Positions 53,661-61,585 of a stretch of 64,000 nucleotides of DNA are shown here, one piece after another. Position 1 is the first letter of the stretch. Each line of letters begins with the position of its first letter. The position numbers and the translations under genes are program-made. This DNA is from an uncultured Acetatifactor sp. (lineage in GTDB: Bacteria > Bacillota > Clostridia > Lachnospirales > Lachnospiraceae), in NCBI GenBank assembly GCA_947629645.1, contig CANREV010000013.1, positions 1 through 64,000 of the forward strand. The letters are read 5' to 3'. The notes under the pieces were generated by a model. The model did no database searches. It was given only the letters and a program-made list of their open reading frames with translations, and had not been told where the DNA came from.

Positions 53661-55041
53661 TCGGGTGATGATAGCGGCACCTAAAAGTGGAAGCGGTAAG
53701 ACGACTATTGTCTGCGCATTGTTACAATCGTTAAAGAATGCGGGATTGCAGACGGTGTCTTATAAATGTGGTCCGGATTACATTGATCCCATGTTTCACC
53801 AAAAGGTAATAAATATACCTTCTAAAAATCTGGATACCTTTTTCACAGACGGGGAAAAGACGAAAGAACTTTTTTTAAGAAATCGGACGGAGAAAGACTT
53901 TGCCGTTTTGGAAGGTGTGATGGGACTATTTGATGGTCTGGGCGGGATTCGGGAAGAGGGGTCCTCTTATCACCTGGCAAAAGTGACGAAAACGCCCATT
54001 ATTTTAGTGGTGGACGCCAAAGGAATGGGACGGTCGGTGATCCCTCTGATCGCGGGATTCATAAAATATGATCAGGAGCGCCTTATCAAAGGGGTTATTC
54101 TGAATAAAATGTCAAAGGGCTGTTACCAGATGGTAAAACCTTTGATCGAGGAGGAACTGCATATCTGCGCGGCAGGCTGTTTTCCGGACTATAAGCAGTT
54201 TCATATAGAGAGCAGACATCTGGGCTTAATGATACCCGATGAACTGGCATCTGTCAAAGAACAAATTCAGTCGTTGTCCATAGAGTTTCAAAAGACTGTT
54301 TCTGTGGAAAAGATCGTGCGGATAGCTAAAGAAGCAGATGAGTTGACATCTGACCATCAGTATTTGCGTAAGGAAAAGGTTTTGTGTAATGAGGGAGAGC
54401 GTCCTGTTATCGCGGTAGCCAGGGATGAGGCGTTTTGTTTTTATTATGAAGACAATCTGAGTATGCTGCGGGAGTATGGAGCGCAAATAGAATTTTTTTC
54501 CCCCATTCATGATACGAAGCTGCCGGATGAATGCTGCGGGCTTCTGATTGGCGGCGGATATCCGGAATTATATGGGGATGCACTCAGTAAAAATACAGAT
54601 ATGCTGGCGGAAATCAAAAAGGCAGTGGCGAGCGGCATGCCTGTGGTTGCGGAATGCGGTGGGTTTATGTACCTGCACTCGTTTATGACAGATCAGGATG
54701 GGAATAGGTACAAGATGGTGGACGCAATACCGTCTGCATGCCATTACACAGGGAAATTGGTGCGTTTCGGATATATTGAATTAGAAGAAAAAAAGAGCAG
54801 TTTTTTACCGGAAGGTGAAAGAGTCAAAGGCCATGAATTCCACTATTTTGATAGTGAGACGAATGGGAATGACTGCAGAGCGATCAAACCGGTCACGGGA
54901 AAAGAATATTCTTGTGTGATTGCCGGAGACAACTATTGGCTGGGATTTCCGCATCTTTATTATCCCTCCAATCCGGCATTTGCGGAAAGATTTGTGGAAA
55001 AGAGCGGTAAATATAAGCGTAAGCTGATTGACCAGACCTGA
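53650..55041 (+). CDS. cbiA: Cobyrinic acid a,c-diamide synthase CbiA
   Basis: A 463-residue glutamine-dependent amidase acting on cobyrinate side chains a and c. The ATP domain has VMIAAPKSGSGKTTIVCALL, YKCGPDYIDPMFHQ and VLEGVMGLFDG. The amidotransferase domain has LLIGGGYPELYGDAL, VVAECGGFMYLHSF with the catalytic cysteine, VKGHEFHYF and FPHLYYPSNPAFAERF. The ATG at 53650 overlaps the fusion gene by 11 bp. This is the last recognisable synthesis gene. Confidence 0.96.
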   Translation: MKINRVMIAAPKSGSGKTTIVCALLQSLKNAGLQTVSYKCGPDYIDPMFHQKVINIPSKNLDTFFTDGEKTKELFLRNRTEKDFAVLEGVMGLFDGLGGIREEGSSYHLAKVTKTPIILVVDAKGMGRSVIPLIAGFIKYDQERLIKGVILNKMSKGCYQMVKPLIEEELHICAAGCFPDYKQFHIESRHLGLMIPDELASVKEQIQSLSIEFQKTVSVEKIVRIAKEADELTSDHQYLRKEKVLCNEGERPVIAVARDEAFCFYYEDNLSMLREYGAQIEFFSPIHDTKLPDECCGLLIGGGYPELYGDALSKNTDMLAEIKKAVASGMPVVAECGGFMYLHSFMTDQDGNRYKMVDAIPSACHYTGKLVRFGYIELEEKKSSFLPEGERVKGHEFHYFDSETNGNDCRAIKPVTGKEYSCVIAGDNYWLGFPHLYYPSNPAFAERFVEKSGKYKRKLIDQT

Positions 55042-55146
55042 ATTTTGCTGTAAAATGTCAGATGGGATTTTTGGAGTTACCTTTAGGGTCAGGAGAATTT
55101 ATAACCGGATCCTATCGGATATTTCGTTGAAGGGGACGGAATCAAG

Positions 55147-55572
55147 ATGGCAGAGACAAAGAAGACGGATAAAAAAATAGCGGTCGGGGCTGTTGCCCTG
55201 GCCGTAGCGGCAGTGGTCATGGCAGGATTGTTTTTGCTGTTTCGTGAGAAACCGACGGAGGGCAGTAAGCAGATCACGATCACAGTGGTGAACAGCAGGA
55301 AAGAAGATACCGACTATACGCTGCGCACGGATGCCAAGTATCTGCGTCAGGCGATGGAAGAGGCAGACGGACTGACTTTTTCCGGGCAGGAGAGCGAGTA
55401 CGGAATGATGGTGGAAACCGTGAACGGGGAAACAGTTGATTTTGATAGGGACGGATCTTACTGGGCTTTTTATGTAAACGGAGAGTACTGCAGCTATGGC
55501 ATTGATACCCAGCCTGTGGAAGATGAAGATGTATTTCGCATTGAGTACACGGTCTCAGCCGCATCGGAGTGA
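55147..55572 (+). CDS. Membrane-anchored DUF4430 protein (transcobalamin-like domain)
   Basis: A 141-residue protein: a basic start, one membrane anchor (about 10-32), then an external DUF4430 domain, with ITITVVNSRKEDTDYTLRTD, YLRQAMEEADGLTFSGQES and GSYWAFYVNGEYCSYGIDTQ. DUF4430 relates to the C-terminal fold of cobalamin-binding transcobalamin and intrinsic factor. It stands 105 bp after cbiA and directly before an ECF-type membrane protein, so a role in capturing a corrinoid outside the cell is a reasonable inference. No riboswitch precedes it. Confidence 0.8.
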   Translation: MAETKKTDKKIAVGAVALAVAAVVMAGLFLLFREKPTEGSKQITITVVNSRKEDTDYTLRTDAKYLRQAMEEADGLTFSGQESEYGMMVETVNGETVDFDRDGSYWAFYVNGEYCSYGIDTQPVEDEDVFRIEYTVSAASE

Positions 55573-55612
55573 GCTGGCGGCGGGGCAGGAGAAACAAAGC
55601 AGGAGTGACGCT

Positions 55613-56224
55613 GTGGGAGAAAACATTGAGAGGAAGACAGATAAGAAGCGGAAGTTCCCCGCGCGGGACATTGCCATGATCGGACTGATGGTGGCGGTGA
55701 TCGAAGTGTCAAAACTGGCGCTGGGCTTTTTGCCAAATATCGAGCTGACTTCTTTCTGGCTGATTCTTTTTACTCTGCTGCTTGGTTGGAAGATTGCCGT
55801 GGTGATACCTGTGATGATCCTGATCGAGGGATGTATGTATGGATTCGGGCTCTGGTGGCTGATGTACCTTTATAGCTGGCCTTTGCTGGTGGTTCTTGCG
55901 TGGATGTTTCGCCGGCAGGAGTCGGTGTGGTTCTGGGCTGTTTTGTCCGGAGCCTTTGGTCTGTGCTTCGGCGCGTTGGGGACGGCGGCGTATTTTTTTG
56001 TCGGTGCATCGCAGGGAACTCTCTCGGCCAGACTGAGCGCCGCCTTTGCATGGTGGGTTGCAGGAATTCCGTGGGATATCGTGCACTGCATCGGCAATTT
56101 TACCCTTATGCTTTTTCTGTACCGACCGTTTAGGAGCATTGTGGAGCGGATCCGGCGGCAGATGGCGGGATTTCCTGGCGGCCATGACAGACAGGGAAAA
56201 CAAAGAAAAGACTCTGGGAGTTGA
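55613..56224 (+). CDS. ECF-transporter substrate-binding membrane subunit (S component)
   Basis: A 203-residue membrane protein with about six spans, including RDIAMIGLMVAVIEVSKLAL at its start, LTSFWLILFTLLLGWKIAVVIP and WWVAGIPWDIVHCIGNFTLML. The size and hydrophobic pattern match ECF S components, which bind a vitamin and use shared energising subunits encoded elsewhere. Neighbours suggest cobalamin or a precursor. The GTG at 55613 is 7 nt after AGGAG and 40 bp after the DUF4430 gene. Substrate is inferred only. Confidence 0.75.
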   Translation: MGENIERKTDKKRKFPARDIAMIGLMVAVIEVSKLALGFLPNIELTSFWLILFTLLLGWKIAVVIPVMILIEGCMYGFGLWWLMYLYSWPLLVVLAWMFRRQESVWFWAVLSGAFGLCFGALGTAAYFFVGASQGTLSARLSAAFAWWVAGIPWDIVHCIGNFTLMLFLYRPFRSIVERIRRQMAGFPGGHDRQGKQRKDSGS

Positions 56225-56245
56225 CGCCAAAACGTCAAAACTGAT

Positions 56246-57598
56246 ATGAAAAAAGAAAAGAAAATCGATATGACAACCGGACCGATCATGAAAAAAGTTT
56301 TGCTGTTTGCGCTTCCCATCATCCTGGGAAACGTTTTACAGCAAATGTATACTACAGTGGATACGCTGGTGATCGGGAAATACTGCGGAGATGCCTCGCT
56401 GGCTGCGGTGGGAACCAGTTCCCAGCCGGTGGAGGTATTGTTGTGCATTTTCCTCGGGATCGGGTCCGGCGTTTCCATACTGGTTTCCCAGTACGCGGGG
56501 GCGGGCAATCTGGAGAAAGTGAAGCGGACCTGCGATACGGCGGTCACTTTCATGTTTATGTGCGGTATCCCGCTGGGGTTTGTGGGGCTGTTTGCCACGC
56601 CTCTGATCCTTAAGCTGATGGGGGTCCCCCAGGACGCGTGGAGCGCAGCGGTCTCCTATACGAGGATCGTTTTCCTCGGCTCACTGGGAAATATAGGTTA
56701 TAATATGAACGCAGGAATCTTAAGGGGATTGGGGGACAGCAAAGCGTCTCTGTGGTTCCTCGTGGTTTCCTGCGTTGTCAATATCGTTCTGGATCTGGTA
56801 TTTGTGGCCGGTTTTGGCATGGACGTGACAGGCGCGGCGCTTTCCACCATTATCGCGATGTATCTCTCATGGCTGGTGAGCATCCTCTACATACGGAAAT
56901 GTTTTCCCACGCTTGGCTATACTTTCCTGCCCAGGCACTTTTATAAAGATGAGATCAAGAGCGTCATAAGCATTGGCCTGCCTATCGGCCTGAACCATTC
57001 TCTTTATTCGCTGGGCCATATGGCGCTGCAGACGCTGGTCAACGCCCAGGGCTCCACTTTTATGGCGGCGCAGGCTGTGGGAGGCAGGATCACAGGGTTG
57101 TCCAACGTGGCGATCAGCGCGCTGTCCGCCTCCGCCACTACTTTTTCGGGGCAGAATTTCGGGGCAAAGAATTTTGACAGGCTCCGGGCGGGGTATCTGA
57201 AGATTCCTGTTATTTCCGGGATCGTCACGCTGGTGGCGGGACTGGCCATTATCGCTGTCCGGATGCCGGTTCTGCGGTGCTTTACCAGGGAGCCAGCGGT
57301 GCTGATGTACGCCAGCCGGTATGTGGTGATTTTGCTATTGTCCCAGTGGGTATACGCCATATTTAACGCTATCATCTCCGTTGTAAACGGCGTGGGACTG
57401 ATCCGGTACACTATCGTAGTAAATCTGCTGATGCTCTGGGCGGTGAGGATCCCCAGCGCCTATCTGATCGCGAAACTGTTCGATGGCACTTTTGTGATGC
57501 TGTGTTTCCCCATCAGTTTCAGCTTTGGCCTGATCATGATGCTCGCGTATTACGCGTTTTCCCGCAAATGGAAAGAAATTATCCGCACAGGGCTCTGA
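56246..57598 (+). CDS. MATE-family efflux transporter
   Basis: A 450-residue transporter with twelve membrane spans. The family pattern is clear: MTTGPIMKKVLLFALPIILG at the start, QQMYTTVDTLVIGKYCG, LRGLGDSKASLWFLV and the second half beginning SIGLPIGLNHSLYSLGHMAL. MATE proteins export drugs or metabolites against sodium or protons. The start at 56246 lacks a strong ribosome-binding site; ATG 56270 is possible. It follows the S component by 21 bp. Confidence 0.9.
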   Translation: MKKEKKIDMTTGPIMKKVLLFALPIILGNVLQQMYTTVDTLVIGKYCGDASLAAVGTSSQPVEVLLCIFLGIGSGVSILVSQYAGAGNLEKVKRTCDTAVTFMFMCGIPLGFVGLFATPLILKLMGVPQDAWSAAVSYTRIVFLGSLGNIGYNMNAGILRGLGDSKASLWFLVVSCVVNIVLDLVFVAGFGMDVTGAALSTIIAMYLSWLVSILYIRKCFPTLGYTFLPRHFYKDEIKSVISIGLPIGLNHSLYSLGHMALQTLVNAQGSTFMAAQAVGGRITGLSNVAISALSASATTFSGQNFGAKNFDRLRAGYLKIPVISGIVTLVAGLAIIAVRMPVLRCFTREPAVLMYASRYVVILLLSQWVYAIFNAIISVVNGVGLIRYTIVVNLLMLWAVRIPSAYLIAKLFDGTFVMLCFPISFSFGLIMMLAYYAFSRKWKEIIRTGL

Positions 57599-57678
57599 GG
57601 GCTACGGACGAGCGGCGGTTTTGGCAGGAAACCATTTCAATACAATGAAAAAGAATACCATCCTGAGGGATTATTTTT

Positions 57679-58119
57679 ATGAAGGTGAATGTGATACAGG
57701 TCAATTCGGCGGTGGAAGAGAAAGCCGACATCTGCGCGGTTAAGATCACGGAAGAGATACAAAGCGCGATTGAACTTCTGGAGGATAACCGCAGAAGTAT
57801 CCCCTGCGCAGACGGTTCGGAAACGGTCATGTGCCGGACAGAGACTATCTACTATGTAGAATCTGTTGATAAACGCACTTACGTATATACGAAAGATAAG
57901 TGTTATGAGACGAAATACCGTTTATACGAACTGGAAAAAATACTGAAGTTTCATTACTTTCGCTGTTCTAAGGCAATGATTGTAAATATCCGGAAGATCA
58001 AATCGGTGAAGGCGGAAATGAACGGCAGAATGACAGCGGAACTGTTAAACGGGGAACAGATCGTTATCTCAAGATATTATGTCAAGGAGTTAAAAAGAAA
58101 GCTGGGACTTATGATATGA
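57679..58119 (+). CDS. LytTR-family DNA-binding regulator without receiver domain
   Basis: A 146-residue protein. The N-terminal ~50 residues are a short helical part with no phosphorylatable aspartate pocket. Residues about 52-146 are a LytTR domain: ETIYYVESVDKRTYVYTK, LEKILKFHYFRCSKAMIVNI and GEQIVISRYYVKELKRKLG. Such stand-alone LytTR genes usually pair with a DUF3021 membrane protein that holds them inactive, as here (4-bp overlap). A GAGGG site precedes ATG 57679. A candidate target is the ABC operon downstream, whose promoter carries the direct repeats at 58582-58616. Confidence 0.9.
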   Translation: MKVNVIQVNSAVEEKADICAVKITEEIQSAIELLEDNRRSIPCADGSETVMCRTETIYYVESVDKRTYVYTKDKCYETKYRLYELEKILKFHYFRCSKAMIVNIRKIKSVKAEMNGRMTAELLNGEQIVISRYYVKELKRKLGLMI

Positions 58120-58556
58120 CAAAAGTGAAAATTGTCTTCAACCAGACGTTGATGATATCAACGGCCATTTTGTTTGGTATAGGCATTCAGTGGTGGATCG
58201 AGTATATGTCCGGGGGGAGCGGTACGGTCGTGTGGTATTGGTACAGCCCGTTTGAGATCATTTTTACCGGTTTTATGGGTGCGGTTCCCACTGTGCTGAT
58301 TTGCGACTGGAAAGGACGCGGCCTCGGTAAAATGCGATTAGGCATCAGGCTGTTCCTTCATTTTATCTGTCTGGGCGCGATGGTTTCTTTCTGCGGGTAT
58401 CTTTTCAAATGGTATGGCGGATGGAAAGAATATCTTCCCATCGCGGTCATGTACGTTTTAATTTACGGTTTTGTGTGGGCGGTAACGCGTTGGCTTACAA
58501 AGAGCGATGCAAAAAAGATTAACGAGGTCCTGAAAGAGATACAGGATCAGGAATAG
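58116..58556 (+). CDS. DUF3021 membrane protein, partner of the LytTR regulator
   Basis: A 146-residue protein with four predicted membrane spans: about 8-24 (TLMISTAILFGIGIQWW), 45-65 (FEIIFTGFMGAVPTVLICDW), 73-95 and 105-125. A polar C-terminal tail ends KEIQDQE. DUF3021 proteins sit next to LytTR regulators and are known to restrain them; the two are translationally coupled here (ATGA overlap). Confidence 0.85.
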   Translation: MTKVKIVFNQTLMISTAILFGIGIQWWIEYMSGGSGTVVWYWYSPFEIIFTGFMGAVPTVLICDWKGRGLGKMRLGIRLFLHFICLGAMVSFCGYLFKWYGGWKEYLPIAVMYVLIYGFVWAVTRWLTKSDAKKINEVLKEIQDQE

Positions 58557-58581
58557 ACTGTTATAAAAACGTCATATAAAG

Positions 58582-58616
58582 TGCAACTTGGTCGCGTGCA
58601 GATGCATGTCGGTCGG
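58582..58616 (+). promoter_or_regulatory. Candidate LytTR binding site: two direct repeats at 21-bp spacing
   Basis: TGCAACTTGGTCGC (58582-58595) and TGCATGTCGGTCGG (58603-58616) match at 10 of 14 positions and start exactly 21 bp apart, two helical turns, the layout used by LytTR regulators. They lie about 30 bp upstream of a possible -10 TAGAAT (58646-58651), where an activator would sit. Confidence 0.55.
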
Positions 58617-58645
58617 GCTGCTCTTTTTTGTGTGCGCAAATCTGA

Positions 58646-58651
58646 TAGAAT
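58646..58651 (+). promoter_or_regulatory. Possible -10 of the LytTR-controlled ABC operon
   Basis: TAGAAT without a good -35 hexamer 16-18 nt upstream, which suits an activator-dependent promoter. Confidence 0.35.
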
Positions 58652-58700
58652 AGGCTTAAAAATTGATACGCCGCAGCTGGCGGCAGAATTGGAGGAAGCC

Positions 58701-59597
58701 ATGAATGCAATCACAGTATCGGATCTGTCCAAAGAATACAAAGAACATTTGGCGCTGGATCACATTTCATTTGAAGTAAAAGAAGGAGAATTGTTCGCTT
58801 ATCTGGGGGAAAACGGCGCGGGCAAGTCCACCACCATCAATATCCTCAGTACAGTTCTGAAAAAGAGCGGCGGATCGGTGAAAGTTTTTGACTATGAACT
58901 AGGGAAGGAGGATGATGAGATCCGTGATGCCATCGGCATTGTATTTCAGAATTCCGTATTAGACAATAAACTCACGGTAAAAGAAAACTTATATACCAGA
59001 GGCGCTTATTATGGGCTTTCCGGGAGACAGGTAGATGAGAGGCTTGTGCCTTTTATGCGCAGTTTTGAATTGTCGGAGATCTGGAACCGTAAATATGAAA
59101 CATTATCCGGCGGACAAAGGAGAAGGGTGGATATCGTGAGAGCGCTTCTAAACGATCCAAAAATTCTCTTTCTGGACGAACCGACTACGGGGCTGGATCC
59201 GAAATCCCGTAAGATCGTGTGGGATCACATCAATTATCTGAGAAGAGAAAAAAACAGGACCATTTTTCTGACCACCCATTACATGGAGGAGACGAGAGAC
59301 GCCGACCAGGTGGTCATTCTGGATCAGGGGAAGATCATCGCTAAGGGAACTCCCGCAGAGCTGAAAAGCAAGTATGCTCACACAAGGCTGATCTGGTATA
59401 CCGATCGGTCCGGGGAGAGGGAAGAAGTGATAAACGGGTATGAATTTACTTATGATTCGGATCATTATAACGTAATGTTTCAAGGGAATATTACGGATTT
59501 CCTGTATCAGAATAAAAGCCGGATCACAGATTATGAGATCGTAAAAGGAAGCATGGACGATGTGTTTTTGAACCTGACGGGAAAGGAGTTAGTATGA
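58701..59597 (+). CDS. ABC transporter ATP-binding protein
   Basis: A 298-residue nucleotide-binding subunit of an ABC-2 type exporter. Walker A GENGAGKST near 38-46, signature LSGGQRRRVDIVRA, Walker B ILFLDEPTTGLDPKS and switch LTTHYMEE. The ~90-residue tail after the H-switch is common in drug-export ATPases (DrrA type). The ATG at 58701 has GGAGGA upstream; an upstream ATG would add a 40-residue stretch unlike the family. Ends with a 4-bp overlap into the permease. Confidence 0.92.
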   Translation: MNAITVSDLSKEYKEHLALDHISFEVKEGELFAYLGENGAGKSTTINILSTVLKKSGGSVKVFDYELGKEDDEIRDAIGIVFQNSVLDNKLTVKENLYTRGAYYGLSGRQVDERLVPFMRSFELSEIWNRKYETLSGGQRRRVDIVRALLNDPKILFLDEPTTGLDPKSRKIVWDHINYLRREKNRTIFLTTHYMEETRDADQVVILDQGKIIAKGTPAELKSKYAHTRLIWYTDRSGEREEVINGYEFTYDSDHYNVMFQGNITDFLYQNKSRITDYEIVKGSMDDVFLNLTGKELV

Positions 59598-60514
59598 AAA
59601 AGTTTGCAGGATTGACAAAAAGAAATCTTATGGTATTTTTTAAGGATTGGCAGTCCGTTGTCTTTTCGGTGCTGACATCTATGATCGTATTCGTATTATA
59701 CCTGTTGTTTTTAAAAGGTACGTTTATGGAGGCCTTTCAGTCGGTTCTTGATGCCGTGCCTGGACTGGCGGATTTCATAAGAGAGGAAGAGATTGAAACA
59801 TATTGTGATCTGCTGCTGTTTACGGGGGTTTTGGGATCGGCAATGATCACCGTGCCGTTTCAATGCCTGTCCATCATCGTAAGAGATCGTGAAAACAAAA
59901 TAGATTATGATATCTTAGCAACGCCGGTTTGCAGATGGCAGATTGTCTTATCCTATTTTACCGCGGCGGCTCTGTCCTCGGTTTTGCTGACCGGATTGAT
60001 CTTGACGGCGGGGCTTGCCATTCTGGTTTCCAAGGGCAGTATCTACATGGACGCGGCGCATGTGATGGGGGCATATGGAGTAGTGGTGTTGGGCTCCGTT
60101 TCGGCCACCTCACTGTTTATGATCGTTATGTTGTCCTTCAAATCTTCATCGGCATGCGGGGCGTTTTTCGGAATCCTCTCCGCCGCCGCGGGCTTCGTGA
60201 TCGGAGCCTACATTCCGCTTTCTCAGTTTTCGGAAAGCGTGCAGACAGTCTGCAACATTTTCCCGGCAAGCCACATTACCATTCTGCTCAGAAATGTTCT
60301 TTTAAACGGGGTGCTCAGTGAGATGAACCGTTCTGCAGGGGGAGTTGATAACGGTATGTTTGTATATTCGCTGAAAGAGGTTTTTCCCTTTGAGGCGCAC
60401 ATGTTTGGAAACAATCTGGATGTGAGCGGCATGTTAGTCTATGTTTCTCTGGCTGTTCTGGTATGCACGGCAGTCATGATTTTTACTTATGCGAAGACCT
60501 ATAAGAGAAAGTGA
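59594..60514 (+). CDS. ABC-2 type transporter permease
   Basis: A 306-residue membrane protein with six spans, including VVFSVLTSMIVFVLYLLFL, LLLFTGVLGSAMITVPFQCL, the RDRENKIDYDILATPVCRWQI loop, and a final VYVSLAVLVCTAVMIFTYA. The RDRE loop is typical of ABC-2 permeases, where it contacts the ATPase. It forms the exporter with the preceding ATPase. AAAGGAG precedes the ATG. The substrate is unknown. Confidence 0.9.
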   Translation: MKKFAGLTKRNLMVFFKDWQSVVFSVLTSMIVFVLYLLFLKGTFMEAFQSVLDAVPGLADFIREEEIETYCDLLLFTGVLGSAMITVPFQCLSIIVRDRENKIDYDILATPVCRWQIVLSYFTAAALSSVLLTGLILTAGLAILVSKGSIYMDAAHVMGAYGVVVLGSVSATSLFMIVMLSFKSSSACGAFFGILSAAAGFVIGAYIPLSQFSESVQTVCNIFPASHITILLRNVLLNGVLSEMNRSAGGVDNGMFVYSLKEVFPFEAHMFGNNLDVSGMLVYVSLAVLVCTAVMIFTYAKTYKRK

Positions 60515-60552
60515 TCCCTGTTACATATTTGTTTTGATAATATATGGAAAGG

Positions 60553-60581
60553 ATTGACAATGTAAAGGAAAAGCACTAAAA
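60553..60581 (+). promoter_or_regulatory. Promoter of the flavodoxin-MarR unit
   Basis: TTGACA (60553-60558), 17-nt spacer, TAAAAT (60576-60581). Confidence 0.75.
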
Positions 60582-60595
60582 TAGATAAAACGATA

Positions 60596-60615
60596 GCGCA
60601 AGATTAAATCTTGCG
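60596..60615 (+). promoter_or_regulatory. Candidate MarR-family operator
   Basis: CGCA-A-AGATT / A / AATCT-TGCG forms a dyad with one bulged base, starting 14 bp downstream of the -10 hexamer. A MarR repressor bound here would block the start. Binding by the regulator at 61071 is inferred. Confidence 0.5.
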
Positions 60616-60649
60616 GAATTAAAAAGACGTCACGAAAAGGAGGCTCGTC

Positions 60650-61066
60650 ATGAAAATTGCTATACGCTATTATTCCAGAGGCGGCAACACCAAAAAACTG
60701 GCGGAGGCCATATCGGAGGCAGTGGGTGTGGAGGCAAAGACCACTGCGGAACCTTTGACGGAGGATGTGGATATTCTGTTTCTCGGCAGTGCCGTCTACG
60801 CTTACGGAGTAGATGAACAGATCAGGCGGTTTATCGATGGAATCGATGTCAGAGTGGGGAAGGTGGTCAATTTCAGTACAGCGGCGATCATCAAATCCAC
60901 GTATAAACAAGTGTCGAAGCTGCTTGCCCGGAAAGGGATTGCGCTGGCGAAAGAGGAATTTGCCTGCAGGGGATCTTTTTCGATGATGCACAAGGGTCAT
61001 CCCGATGAGAATGACTGCAAGGCGGCAGCCGATTTTGCGAAAGAAATTACTTTACAGAAGGATTGA
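60650..61066 (+). CDS. Flavodoxin family protein
   Basis: A 138-residue protein with a flavodoxin-like fold: KIAIRYYSRGGNTKKLAEAI at the start is the phosphate-binding loop for FMN, then DVDILFLGSAVYAYGVDEQI with the aromatic contact, and VVNFSTAAIIKSTYKQVSKL. Short-chain flavodoxins carry electrons between redox proteins. It is followed 4 bp later by a MarR regulator with a redox-type cysteine, suggesting a thiol or oxidant response. AGGAGG precedes the ATG. Confidence 0.9.
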   Translation: MKIAIRYYSRGGNTKKLAEAISEAVGVEAKTTAEPLTEDVDILFLGSAVYAYGVDEQIRRFIDGIDVRVGKVVNFSTAAIIKSTYKQVSKLLARKGIALAKEEFACRGSFSMMHKGHPDENDCKAAADFAKEITLQKD

Positions 61067-61070
61067 TACA

Positions 61071-61508
61071 ATGACAGACCGATACGATGCAATCAAGCTG
61101 GAAAATCAGATCTGTTTTCCGCTTTACGTCTGCGCCAAAGAAATCGTAAAAGCGTATAAGCAGTATCTGGATGAACTCAACCTTACTTATACGCAGTACA
61201 TTACCATGATGGTGATGTGGGAGCATAAAGAACTGCGGGTGAAAGAAGTGGGGAAGTTTTTATATTTAGATTCCAGTACTTTGACACCGCTGTTAAAACG
61301 GCTTGAGGAGAAAGGCTATGTGATCAGGCAGCGTTCCCCGGAGGATGAGAGAGATCTGATCGTAAAAATCACGGAAAGCGGCGAAGCGCTAAAAGAACAA
61401 GCGGTCACGATACCGGAGAAACTGGGCATGTGTATCGAGATGGAGCCGCAGAAGGCGCAGCAATTATATGGGCTGCTTTACGATCTGATCGGCAAACTGA
61501 CAGGGTGA
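61071..61508 (+). CDS. MarR-family regulator, OhrR-like
   Basis: A 145-residue winged-helix regulator. LENQICFPLYVCAKEIVKAY resembles OhrR, whose reactive N-terminal cysteine senses organic peroxides; here the equivalent cysteine is near residue 15. The DNA-binding part has LTYTQYITMMVMWEHKEL, LDSSTLTPLLKRLEEKGYV and the wing RQRSPEDERDLIVKIT. It probably represses its own operon through the dyad at 60596-60615 and is relieved by oxidants. ATG 61071 is chosen; a longer upstream reading is unlike the family. Confidence 0.88.
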   Translation: MTDRYDAIKLENQICFPLYVCAKEIVKAYKQYLDELNLTYTQYITMMVMWEHKELRVKEVGKFLYLDSSTLTPLLKRLEEKGYVIRQRSPEDERDLIVKITESGEALKEQAVTIPEKLGMCIEMEPQKAQQLYGLLYDLIGKLTG

Positions 61509-61585
61509 CGCACAAAAGAAGTTTAACTTAGAAGGGACGGTACCGATAAGGGAACTGAATCGCCTGAAAAGAGGAGGTCGCTTGT

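Noticed and set aside
55042..55146. Possible second cobalamin riboswitch before the DUF4430 gene
   Set aside because: The gap is only 105 bp and lacks the B12 box and core motifs.
57601..57678. LytTR site before the LytTR gene itself
   Set aside because: Two ACCAT words occur 26 bp apart, which does not fit the two-turn spacing, and the match is too short.
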